A stretch of DNA of 64,000 bases from Bilabrum cf. latius (Eukaryota; Bigyra: Bicosoecida; Bigyra; Bicosoecida). Where the stretch lies: the NCBI GenBank assembly GCA_965178125.1, contig OZ237762.1, positions 558,001-622,000 of the forward strand, written 5' to 3'. The notes beneath the pieces are model-generated. The model made no database searches. It worked only from the letters and a program-made list of their open reading frames with translations, and was not told the DNA's origin. Within the stretch, counting starts at the first letter, position 1. Each line of letters starts with the position of its first letter. The translations under genes were made by a program, and so were the position numbers. Shown piece after piece: positions 37,601 to 49,600 of this stretch.

Positions 37601-40600
37601 GTCTGAGATCACACTGCTTGGTATTGCCGCCAACAAGTTTGCAGCCGTGCTTGCAGCAGAGAGGACCTACCTGCCTGAGGCCGGCCAGCCGTTCAACCCG
37701 TGCTTCCTGGTGTTTGAGTTCCTGAGCGGCTTCGTGCTGTGGCCTCGGCAGGTGCAGATGGTGCACCAATTCCTGGAGCGCGTGAGAGAGCCTTCGGGCA
37801 ACCGAGTGATCCAGGCCCTGATGGGATCTGGCAAGTCGGCTGCTTTGAACCCGCTGCTGTCTGCGATCCTTGCAGACGGGTCGCAGGTGGTGACATCGGT
37901 GGTGCCTGCCGCACTGACTGACATGTCCCGCATGCACCTGACTCGGTCGCTGTCCACCATCTTGGGTCGGCGCGTGGTGACTCTGCAGTTTGAGCGATTC
38001 GCTCTGCCGCCCGTAAAAGTACTCGATGAAGATTTTGACCAGCTAATTATCAACGAGCTTGATGCAGTTGGCATTGATGACGATGATACAGCGCAGGTCT
38101 CTCAATCGAAGGTGGCAAGTACAGGACATCGCGACGCAGCGTGCGGAGCTGGCGAATCTGAGCAAAACGAGCACACAAGCAGTTCCGCCCAACAGCCGAA
38201 CAAACGTAAAGTTGACGAAAACGGACAAGGATCGGGCAAACGTGAGCGTCCAGCGTAGCAAAAGCCCAAACTTAGTACTCGACCGGAAGACGTGCTGTCT
38301 CCCGAAGATCTTGAATTTCTCAAAGGGATAAATCGATGTGGCCTTGGCTCTGTCAGTGTACGTGCACGTGAAATAGAGCGGAAGATGCGGGCTGCCTACA
38401 TCCGCAGGGATAGATACAAGTAGGAAAGGTATGGCGAGCAATGCGCCTTACCTAGCAGGTACAGAGCCATCCACTCAGCCCAACGAATGCAAGATTACTT
38501 GGACTACTTGCAAAATTGGGTGCGCACTGCGCATGATGTGCGCCGTGATTGCGGGGTGTTCACAACCACGCCCGAGTCCATCAAGTGCGTGATGCTGCAG
38601 TACCTCGACATGATGCATGAGGTGCGCAGTGCGCCCCCAGAGGTGTTCAAGTCGCCTGCCAGCTTCCAGTCCACCAGGTCCAGGAGCAAAGCAGCTGATG
38701 AGGCGGCCAGGCTGCGAGCCACTGCCAAGGCAGCTGACCTGCTGGCCGAGCTGCTGCACTGCCTGGGCGTGTAGCCCAGAGATGGAACGGCTGCATCTGG
38801 GGCGGGCGCTGGAGATGGAGCCGCTTCGCAGGCCGTGGTGAAGGCAGACAGCAACAAGGCAGGCACTGGTGTGGTGCTGCTGGATGAGGTCGATCTTCTA
38901 TTGAATCCGATGCTGTCCGAGCTGAACTTCCCCATCGGACCCAAACGGCCTCTGGAGCTGTCGCCGGATCGGTGGAGACTGCCGCTGCACATCATTGACG
39001 CGATCCTATCGTGCGTGACAATGGGCGTGCAGGTGGACAGGTCTGCAGGGGGTGCCGATGCCGAGGCAGCGGCCGGTGGCAGTCTGGACGTGCCTGCTGC
39101 TGCTGCCCGCGAGATGTCTTCTGTCGGGTCTGAAGGCAGTGGGCTCGAGGGTGGCAGCGACAAACAGGGCTACCAGAGCGTGGGCATGTCATTCCTGGAC
39201 CTGATCGGGAAGCTGGAGGCAGATCCGCTGGAGGCATCAGACGCCATGAGCACGCTTCGGTCCCTACAGCAGGCTCTGCGGAGGGGTGTCCGGCAGTACG
39301 CGCTGCAGGTGAACCCGCATCTGATCTTGCTGGACGAGGACTACTACCACGAGGACATCAAGCCTCACCTGGCTCACTGGCTGTTGTTCTGGCTGCGGCG
39401 TGACCTGAACTATGCCACGGAGGTGGGTTACGTGACGAAGCCACCTGAGCTGGAGGGCGAGGGCGAGGCTCAGGGTGACGGTGACGACACCGAGGACGGA
39501 CAGACGCCTGGAAGTGCGTCTGGTGGCGGCGTGGATGAGGGTGAGTTTACCCGCAAGGAGAAGGCCGTGGAGGCTGTGCTGCTGGGTGCCTCGGAGGAGT
39601 CGGAGGAGGCTAAGATGCTGAATCGTGAGCTGGGCCCAGCTGTGCTGCGGCTGATCAACTTGGGCCGGGCATGGTGCAATGTGTTTACGGCGCATGTGAT
39701 CAGCAAGATTGACCGTGTGAGCTACGGGCTGCTGCAGCCCGGAGACATCGCAGCCTTGGAGGCCGGTGCGAAGGGACAGCACAAGGAGCCTCCAAGCCGG
39801 CTGCTGCTTGCGGTGCCATTCGTGGGTAAGGACTCGCCATCGCAGAGCAGCGAGTTTGCGCATGCCGAGGTGCTGATCGGTCTGGCGGTGCTGGCGTACA
39901 GGTACGAGGGTCTTCGTAAGGAGGACTGCAGTGTGATGTTGAAGGAGATGAAGCGGTCGCTGATGTACGAGGCAGGCAACCCTGACAAGCGGCCATCTGC
40001 GGTGAAGTTCAAGTCATGGCTAGACGCTGCAGCAGCCAGCCAGTAGGAGGTAGATGCACCCGGGCTAGAAAGGATATCATCGCATGGCTCAGCCAGTGTT
40101 CTATCGCCGATTGCTGCAGAGCGGCAACCCTCAACAGCCTCATTAAGATCAATTAATTCGTCATCAGGGCTTCCGCCTAAGCTGCGGCGCCAGCAGAGCG
40201 CCAGCGACCTCAACGTGCAGAAGCGCAAGCGCCGCGCCAGGGCTCGTCGAGAGGCTGCCCTGTCCGTGTTGCCGCTGCCCCTGTTCCAGCCCACCGACCA
40301 GGAGCAGATGGCGGCTGCATTCGCGGCCCTGCGAGACGTGCCTGCGGTGGTGGACCACTTCGTACTGAACCATGTGTTCCCCAAGGTGATGAACCACCAG
40401 AAGCAGAAGCTCATGGCATCCGGCATTGATATGGGCAGTGACATGCTGTTCGAGAAGCGGCTGGGTTTCTCAGGCACCACGTCGGACCTGCTGCCCACCG
40501 GCATGACTTGCGATTTTGAGCCTGGGAGCGAGGCCAAGATCGTGCGCACTCTGACAAACCCGTCTGTGATCTCCACGATGGATCTGCGAGGCGACTGGGA

Positions 40601-43600
40601 CTCTCAGTTTATCCTGAGGACCATCGCCACGGCCAAGCCCCGGTTCCACGCGCTGATCGACGTGGGCGCTCTGGTGACGGGCATGACGAACTAGGAAGTG
40701 GCTGCGTACCTGCTGGAGCATGGGCTGGAGGGTATGCAGGGCGTGGTGTACTTCGATGACGTGGGCCGACACATGGTGCTGATGCGCGGGTCGAATGAAG
40801 GTATTCAGCTGGACCAGTGCGGCATCGAGCCCAGCGAGCGTTTCACGTTCTTCAACCAGACGAATGCCACGGGCACGGACTGTCCGCAGGTGATGGACGC
40901 CCGCGCGGCGGTGACGCTGGGCAAGGACATGACACTGCGCGAGCTTGCGCAGGGGTCGTGGCGCATGCGTGGTCTGGGTGTGGGCCAGACACTGACTGTG
41001 CTGGTGGTCCCTGAAGTGTCTCGGCTGGTGCAGCAGGCGGTACGTACAGACAAGTCGGACAAGGGAAGCAGTAGTGCAGCCGCGGCCGCCATGCACATGC
41101 TTGGGTCTGCAGGAGCAAGTGCGAGTCGCACGAAGCCTGAGCACATTGTGACTTGGCTGCTGGCTGCATCGATCCGATCTGAGCAGCTGCAGCACATGTA
41201 GCTGTGCGCTCAGCGTATGTCGTTCGTTTGGCGACGGCAGGCACTGCGCAATCTGGTGTCCTCGAGGCATCCGGCTGGCGGGTATGGGTATTCATGCGGT
41301 GACCTTCACATGGAAACTTTGGTTCTACAACCGAGGCAAAATTCGCTACGAACGCGATTCCGGTACGGAATAATTGACTCCACGCTGGACAACCACGAGC
41401 TGCATGAGTCGAGGGCGAGAGAGAAGCGGGAGGCGCATGAGAAGGAGATGGAGAAAGAGGCTGCCCTGCGCAAGCGAGGGCTGAAGAAGGAGGAGTCCGC
41501 TGAGAGCGATGCCAAGAAGAAGGAGGAGGAGGAGAGGGAGAAGAAAGCCAAGAAGATGGGCTTCGATGAGGAAGTGCCCGAAGTGACGCCGGAAGCGCTC
41601 AAGGCTGCCTAGGACAAGGAGGCCTCGTCCATTGCCTACACCGTCCGCCAGTCGATGAAGGCGTTCATGGATCCTCTGGACAGCTCCATCGGGGCTCAGA
41701 TCGAGGCGCCTGAGACGTTCGTGCAGCGGCTGACCAAGGAGCTAGAGGCGTGGTCGAGCTTGATCCAGACGGACAAGCAGAAGGCAGAGGTGCAGGCCGT
41801 GCTGGCGGAGGCAGGCAAGGCCGAGCGTGACGCTGAGAGTACAGCGCCGAGCAAGGCCGGCGGCAAACGACTTGACTTCGACAAGCAGTGCGTGGCTCAG
41901 GTGGAGCAGGAGTCGGAGCTGATGCTTGAGAAGGAGCAGGAGAGGCAGAGGGAGGTGCAGATGCAGAAGGAGAAGCAATCTCAGTTTGCCGACAGGTCCA
42001 CGGCCGCACGAGCGTGGGCCATGCATCAGCTGCGGCAGCCGTCCACTCTGCTGCAAGAACGTGATTTCTACCCATTGGACCAGTTCCGCTTCTCGCGATC
42101 GGCAGGCGCTCTGACCGTGGAGGGCGGGCATCGGCTGTGGCTGTCTGACAACCACACGGAGCTGTCGGCCCCGACCACTCTGCCGCGGCGACTGAAGAAC
42201 ATGGAGGTGGTGCTTCGGCTGATCCCGCCACCGGGTCAGGAGCTGGATGCGGCGAAGGTGGCTGCGTTGATCGGTACGGAGGCGGATGGTTCGGCTGCTG
42301 GGAAGAGCGGGCCCGAGTTGCGTGACCTGGTGATGGTGGTGTCACTGGCGGAAGCAGAGACTCTGCGGCGGGCTCTGCATGTGGGCCAGGATGACATCGC
42401 GGCTCTGACGAGCGATGTGCTGCAGGGCAAGGTGGATCCTGTGTCTCGGGCATATGTGGGACTGTACACGATGGATGGATTCCCATTGGACGCGGTGTTT
42501 GCGCCATCGACGCAGAGCGATGAACGCGCGGTGGTGAAGGGCGACAGTGCGCAGGACGTGCATTCGCTGTTGGGCCTGGCTCAGGTGTGTCGCTTCGTGG
42601 ACAACCGGGTGTCATTCACGCTTGCCGAGATGCGAGCCCTGCATCATCTGCTGAATAGATCTACGGCATCCGAACGTCGGACATTTTTTGAAGCCTGCAG
42701 AATGGGTCGTCGTCGCGACATTCCGTCGTGGGAGGAGACGGTGCTTGCCCCGCTGCTGTCACTCCGAGCCGAGAAGGCCTTCTTGCGGACTGAGGGTGTG
42801 GTGACCCGTATCCGCGAAGCAGTCAAGGCTCGCTTCGGCTCCATTGAGGAGGCCTTCGCTGCCTTCAACACGGATCGGTCCATGGCACTCGAGCCCAAGC
42901 ATCTGCAGGCAGGCCTTGGGTCGCTGGGCATGGAGCAGCTGTCATTGCGCGACCTGAGCGCAGTTGTGCGTCGCGCGGACTCGAACGGGGACGGGCAGCT
43001 GTCCATGGAGGAGCTGGGCAACCTGTTTGACATGCAGCCATCGGAGGTGGATGGCGGGGAGGGCGGGCAGGAGGACCCTGTGGCGCGACTGCGGCGGGGA
43101 GCCGACGAGTAGATCGGGGCGCGTCTGAAGTTCCGGCTGGCGATGGACATGCAGGAAGATGTGACTGCTCGAGCGCTTCTGGCGGGTCTTGCATCGAGCA
43201 TGAGTCCGCTGGAAGCCCAGCTTGCGGAGCAGGCAGTGGAGCTAATGGCGTCTGGCGAGATGTCTGCGGATCGACTGGACGAAGCGGAAGCAAAGGCAGC
43301 CGAGGATGCTGCTGCAGAAGGAGAGAAGCAGCAGTTCATGCCTCTGTCGCTGCGCCGGCAGGAGAGCTACTCGCCGGAAGAGTCGCCGATGATGTGTTTG
43401 CGCAAGATCCGTCAGCTTGGTAGCCTAATGATATCGAGTGGAGGCAGCTACAAGACAACTGAGTACTTGCAAGTTGCCGGTCATGATGAATCGCTTGTGA
43501 CAGTTGTGCAGCGTGGTCTTGCGATGAAGCCTGATGCCGGAACCTTCTTTGCGGAAGCGACCGTCTTGTGCACAGAGCAGGCGGCAGCAGCTGTCCGTGC

Positions 43601-46220
43601 TGCTTCCAAGGTCAAAGCAGCCAAAAAGACGTGGGGCCCGGATGCGGTGGGCGGAGCGTCAGTGCCGGATGGGCCGCTGGGTCGCGTGGGTGTGAGCGGG
43701 ATCAACTTCCGCGGGTCAGCGCGGCGGTGCATTGGCGTGGGCGATGCAGCGTGCACGTGGTGCATCCGGACGGACGGGGCGATCCTGTCTGAGGGTGATG
43801 AGGTAGCTCGTGCGAGCCCGCTGCAGATCGGCGACACGGTGGGCATGGCTGTGGACACGGTCAGGAAGAGCGTGCATTTCTATGTGAACGGGTAGGAGGC
43901 ATGTGATGCGCTTGTGGAGGGAGTGTCTGAGGCCCTGTAGAGCCACGGCGCGCTGACGATCGCAAAGTCTGTATCATCAATGTCGGCTTTGATGTGGAAC
44001 ATAGGAGGAACTTCCTTTTCGAATCCGCCGTCAATCGACTTTGCGAGCTGGAGGCAAGCTCGAGAGGCTATTCGGAGGCGATTGATGGCAAAGGCGGCAG
44101 GCTACAATCTGGGGTCTCTGATTCTGCCACCGACGTCAAACTATCAAACAGAGATCATCAATGGAGAAGTCGTCTACAACAAAAGCGAGGCTCGTAGCAC
44201 AGCGTCCGGTGTTGCTATGGCCGGCGTGCAGCTGTTCCGTGGTCGTTGGTTCTTTGAGGTGGAAGCTGTTGAACTGCCTGGAGCCAGCAAGGAGCTGACA
44301 AAGAAGATCAACAAGGCCCGCAAGGAGTCGCAATCGTATTTCGATCCTAGCCAACGAGGCAGCGCCCACCTATGTGATATGGCGATTGGCTGGACAGAGC
44401 AGTCCAAAGTTCATGGAGTTTCGGCTGTGACTCGACCCTTCTCAAGCCATGCGATCGAATGGACTAATGGTGTTTTTAGAAGCATCAGTGGTCATGGCCG
44501 CATCTTGCCAAACACAGTCTCATCCCGCAGTTCGTCGTACGGCAAGGACTGGGGCAAGCCAGGCGACGTCGTTGGCACCGTCATCGACTTGGACCAGGGC
44601 ACAGTCGCATTCGCCGTGAACGGGGACTGGTCCGAAGGTATCGCGTACCGATGTGTCACGACCTCCATAGGAATGAAGCCTGCAGTCGTCGTGTGGCAGG
44701 GGCGCGCTCTTCGTGTGAACACTGGCACCAAGCCCTTCAAGTACGGCCCCCCTGCCCTGCAGGTCCCCGACATCATGCACCCTGGCACGTGGGACAAGGA
44801 GAACAAGGAGCAGATGGCGCTGGCGGTGGCTGCGGGTCGGGGCTCTCCCATCCGCAGCGTGTACTCGTCGATCGTGCGCTTGCGTCCGTCTGTGACTCAG
44901 GCGCTGCGAGTGAGTGCGGAGGAGGCGAAGGCGGTGGTGTGCCAGGGGCTGGAGGAAGGCGAGGCAGCAGCAGGTGGAGCTGAGAACTCCCCAAAGCTGT
45001 CGATTGACGGCGGTGCATCGGCGCCAAACAAGCTCATCCGTCTTCGTCCTTTAACAGTGCGTTTGTCCAATTACATTTCCACGGACAACGTCGTATCTAC
45101 CTTTGGTATATCAATACAGGCATCGGCAGAACGAGACGTTGCCGTATCAAGTGGTAAGTGGTTTTACGAAGTCAGCATTGAATTGGATGGCAAGTTCGTG
45201 CTCGGCTGGGCCAAGAAAGGATTTTATGCTACCAACTCTTCGTCAGCTCGACTTGGCTGCTGTGCAGCCAGCTGGGGTGTGGTCGGGCACAAAGGCAAGT
45301 ACTGGCACGAAGATATTCCAGAGGAATGCAGGCCAATCGAGTACGAAGAGGACGACGAGGACAAGAAGGAGTCATCGGGCAAGGACGGCTCCGACGCAGA
45401 CGGCGACGAAGCTGCTGCTGCTACTGGTGGTGCTGCATCTGGCGCCGGTGCTGATGCTGGTGCAATCTTTGACGTCACATCTGCCACTGGAGCAACGGGC
45501 GGTGAGGGAGGTGGCAAGGAAAAGAAGCAGGTCAAGCGGTGGAAGACCTGGACGGAGGGTGACGTGGTGACGGTGATGGTGGACGTGGACAAGCGCGAGA
45601 TGCGATTCGTGCTCAATGGCGACTTCGCAGACGTGACTGGCCGCATGGCAGTGGTCCGTTGTGCGCCTGAGGTGGAGGATGAGGCGGCTGATGCGGCTGC
45701 ATCTAGCGCAGCCGGTCCGGGAGAGCAGGGTGTAGGGGCCTCCAGTCTGGGCGAGGGCGAGAGCAAGGACTCTGATGAGGAGACGTACGAGAATGCATGG
45801 GATGTCCGCCAGGCGGCGCTGCGCATGTCGGGCTTTCAGGGACTTTTCCCCGCAGTGTCAGTTCTTTCTTCCAAAGCTTAGGCAAAGTTTAAGTTCGGCG
45901 GCCCGAAGGATCCTGTGTCGTTCCCTCCTCCAGCTGAGAGCGGATACCGTCCGATCGCTGAGTCGGCGGGACTCGTCAGCGACGACTCGTCAGCAGACGC
46001 GGAAGGCCCTTTGAGCAAGACTTCTGCTGCGGAGTTCGAGGCTGCGGCTGACAAGATCAGGCGGTACGTGCCTCTCAAGGCAGGCCCGGGCGAATAGAAG
46101 CCAAAGGTGAAGCAGGCCAAACCTGCCGCTGCGATGGATGTCAATCAGAGTGCTGGAGCTATGCCGCCCGGGCCCAGTGGCTTGCATGGCGCCATCAAGA
46201 CTGGCATCGACCTAGACTAA
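25653..46220 (+). CDS. Giant DUF3638/DUF3645-family protein with UBA-like, EF-hand and SPRY modules (copy 1)
   Basis: A single frame of 6856 codons from ATG 25653 (context gtcacATGGCA) to TAA, with 33 in-frame TAG and no TAA, TGA or visible intron. Residue positions: MLLPGGW...GHAIMF at about 80, seen at the N terminus of this family; a CUB-like beta segment at about 1490-1590 (FPGAKSITVSFD, PPLVIPADH); a UBA-like helix set at about 1610-1647. The DUF3638 core has a Walker-A-like MGSGKS at about 4057 and LDEVDLLLNPMLSELNFPIG near 4410-4430. DUF3645-like LLLAVPFVGKDSPSQ is at about 4718. A Lys/Glu coiled coil spans 5250-5305, an EF-hand loop (DSNGDGQLSMEE) 5776-5787, and three SPRY-like modules about 5985-6080, 6167-6383 and 6467-6686. 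Family members are often labelled ubiquitin thioesterase-like by homology; the activity is unproven, and the ATPase-like motifs suggest a motor or remodelling role (inference). Confidence 0.85.
29005..46132 (+). repeat. Giant inverted repeat, left arm
   Basis: Nearly identical in long blocks to the reverse complement of 46636-64000. Base 29005 pairs with base 64000, so the true arm extends beyond the window on the right copy. Homology ends within the last codons of the two genes. Identity is interrupted by at least 15 strongly diverged blocks, listed in the findings. Confidence 0.92.
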
Positions 46221-46635
46221 TCATCTGAAATATATCCCATTTGGATTTGAGTGACGGTAACTTTGCCATTTTCGAGGGCATAAGACCAATTTCTTGCGGT
46301 CGGATCGGGATCCGATCCTTCACCTTGAGCGGGTAATCCGGGTGCGCCCGACGTGCGACCCTTATCTGATCTCGGAGACCTCATCCATATGGATTGATTC
46401 TGATCCTGATTGAACTTTAAAGCTTGGAATTTTGATAACGAATTGCCGAATCGGATGGAGTTCGCTTTTAAAACCGAAGCTTACTTGGTTACGCACGCAA
46501 TTTGGTGAAAATGTAGAATTGCAAGCTGTACGGAATCCCTTTTCTACCATAATTCAAAGAATGCGTATGGCGGCACTTAGACCACCTGGCTCTGCGCGAC
46601 TCTAAGCTATGCCCCCCTGATCATCTTCTTCCGAA
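46133..46635. other. Spacer between inverted-repeat arms
   Basis: About 500 bp. It contains the unique C-terminal codons of both giant genes and their converging 3' UTRs. Between the two stops (46221-46553) the DNA is AT-richer and carries no gene. The two tails differ completely (…GLHGAIKTGIDLD against SEEDDQGG…). Confidence 0.8.
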
Positions 46636-49600
46636 GCAGCGGCAGGTTTGGCCTGCTTCACCTTTGGCTTCTATTCGCCCGGGCCTGCCTTGAGAGGCAC
46701 GTACCGCCTGATCTTGTCAGCCGCAGCCTCGAACTCCGCAGCAGAAGTCTTGCTCAAAGAGCCTTCCGCGTCTGCTGACGAGTCGCTGACGAGTCCCGCC
46801 GACTCGGCGATCGGACGGTATCCGCTCTCAGCTGGAGGAGGGAATGACACAGGATCCTTCGGGCCGCCGAACGCCAGCTTAGCTGCTACTGTCTTCACGT
46901 CCAGTGACGTTATGCACGGGAAAAGTCCCTGAAAGCCCGACATGCGCAGCGCCGCCTGGCGGACATCCCATGCATTCTCGTACTTCTCCTCGTCAGAGTC
47001 CTTGCTCTCGCCCTCGCCCAGACTGGAGGCCCCTGGACCCTGCTCTCCCGGACCGGCTGCGCTAGATGCAGCCGCATCAGCCGCACCATCTTCCACCTCA
47101 GGCGCACAACGGACCACTGCCATGCGGCCAGTCACGTCTGCAAAGTCGCCATTGAACACGAATCGCATCTCGCGCTTGTCCACGTCCACCATCACCGTCA
47201 CCACGTCACCCTCCGTCCAGGTCTTCCACCGCTTGACCTGCTTCTTCTCCTTGCCACCACCCTCGCCGCTCATGGCTCCAGTGGCAGATGTGACGTCAAA
47301 GATTGCACCAGCATCAGCACCGGCGCCAGACGCAGCCCCACCAGCAGCAGAAGCAGCAGCTTCGTCGCCGTCTGCGTCGGAGCCGTCCTTGCCCGAGGCC
47401 TCCTTCTTGTCCTCGTCGTCCTCTTCGTACTCGATTGGCCTGCAGTTCTCCGTGTCGTCCTCGTGCCAGAACCTACCAGTCGTCCCTTCCAGACCCCAAC
47501 TAGCGGCGCATGTGCCTGTCGCCCATGCGTACTTAACGGACGCGTGGAACCCTGCCTTGGCCCATCCAAGAATGGCAGGCCCGTCCGCCTCGATGCTGAC
47601 TTCGTAAAACCACTTGCCAGAAGAGACTGACACAGAGCTCTGCGTGGCTGCAGCCATGAGTTGAGAGTTGCTGACCAAGGTCCCGTCAGTATCTACGAAC
47701 CCCAAACTCGAGTTGGTGACTGGCCTGAATCCAAGACTGTCAGACTCCTCCTTGCCCTCAGTGGTTCCCATCGTGCTCACCCCACGGCGCAAGACTGGAG
47801 CTCCTAGGTCAGCTCCGGTCGCAGCTCCACCTGCTGCTGCCTCGCCTTCCTCCAGCCCCTGGCACACCACCGCCTTCGCCTCATCCGCACTCACTCGCAG
47901 CGCCTGAGTCACAGACGGACGCAGGCGCACGATCAACGAGTACACGCTGCGGATGGGAGAGCCCCGGCCCGCAGCCACCGCCAGCGCCATCTGCTCCTTG
48001 TTCTCCTTGTCCCACGTGCCAGGGTGCATGATGTCGGGGACCTGCAGGGCAGGGGGGCCGTACTTGAAGGGCTTGGTGCCAGTGTTCACACGTAGAGCGC
48101 ACCCCTGCCGCACAAAGAATGCTGGCCGGAGCCCGTGCGACCCAGACAGCACCTTGCGGTACGCGATGCCTTCGGACCAGTCCCCGTTCACGGCGAATGC
48201 GACTGTGCCCTGGTCCAAGTCGATGACGGTGCCAACGACGTCGCCTGGCTTGCCCCAGTCCTTGCCATAGGCCGGGCCCTTGGATGTACGGAAGCTGGGC
48301 TCAATGCGGGACGACACCCACGTGCCATCATGCTCGGAGCGCGAGCTCGCCTGAGTGGAAAAGTCCACCGTGATGTTGCTAGATGCCATTGTATTCCATC
48401 GCTGCCCATATCCTACAGTGCCGTTGTGCATCCAGCCGATGCTCATGTCGAACACCTTGGAGTAGCCGGGCTGCTCTCCGTCATACTTTTGCTGAGCTTC
48501 CTTGCGGGCCTTGTTGATCTTCTTTTTCAGCTCCTTGCTGGCTCCAGGCAGTTCAACAGCTTCCACCTCAAAGAACCAACGACCACGGAACAGCTGCACA
48601 CCGGCCATGATCGCACCAGATGCCTTGCCCCCATCTTCGCTCTTGTTGCACACGATTTCACCATCAATGATGTCCGTGGAATCGTCCCCGCTCCACGACG
48701 GCACAATGCGACCCACATTGTATGCCGAAGCCTTCAGTACCATACGGGAGCTCGTCGCGTCAAGGATGCGCACAGTCGAAGCGGCTTGGCTCGGTGGCGG
48801 ATACTTGAACGACTTCTTCCCAATCGTCCAGCGGAAAGCCGACATTGATGACACAGACTTCGCGATCGTCAGCGCGCCGTGGCTCTACAGGGCCTCAGAC
48901 ACTCCCTCCACGAGCGCATCACATGCCTCCTACCCGTTCACATAGAAATGCACGCTCTTCCTGACCGTGTCCACAGCCATGCCCACCGTATCGCCGATCT
49001 GTAGCGGGCTCACACGGGCTACCTCATCACCCTCAGACAGAATCGCCCCGTCCGTCCGGATGCACCACGTGCACGCCGCATCGCCCACGCCAATGCACCG
49101 CCGCGCTGACCCGCGGAAGTTGATCCCGCTCACACCCACGCGACCCAGCGGCCCATCCGGCACTGACACTCCGCCCACCGCATCCGGGCCCCACGTCTTC
49201 TTGGCTGCTTTGACCTTGGAAGCAGCACGGACAGCTGCTGCCGCCTGCTCTGTGCACAAGACGGTCGCTTCCGCAAAGAAGGTTCCGGCATCAGGCTTCA
49301 TCGCAAGACCACGCTGCGCAACTGTCACAAGCTCGGCCTCAGCGTCACTCACAAACAAGTATTCATACCCAGTAAGGGAGCCTCCACTCGTGGCCATGGT
49401 CTTGGCAAGTGAATCCATCGTGCGCATGCACATCAACGGCGACTCTTCCGGCGAGTAGCTCTCCTGCCGGCGCAGCGACAGAGGCATGAACTGCTGCTTC
49501 TCTCCTTCTGCAGCAGCATCCTCGGCTGCCTTTGCTTCCGCTTCGTCCAGTCGATCCGCAGACATCTCGCCAGACGCCACCAGCTCCACTGCCTGCTCCG

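Noticed and set aside
25653-46220. Reading the giant gene as a string of about 25 separate short genes or a pseudogene
   Set aside because: All segments lie in one frame, the gaps contain only TAG, and the second copy keeps the same frame. A pseudogene would also show TAA, TGA and frameshifts.
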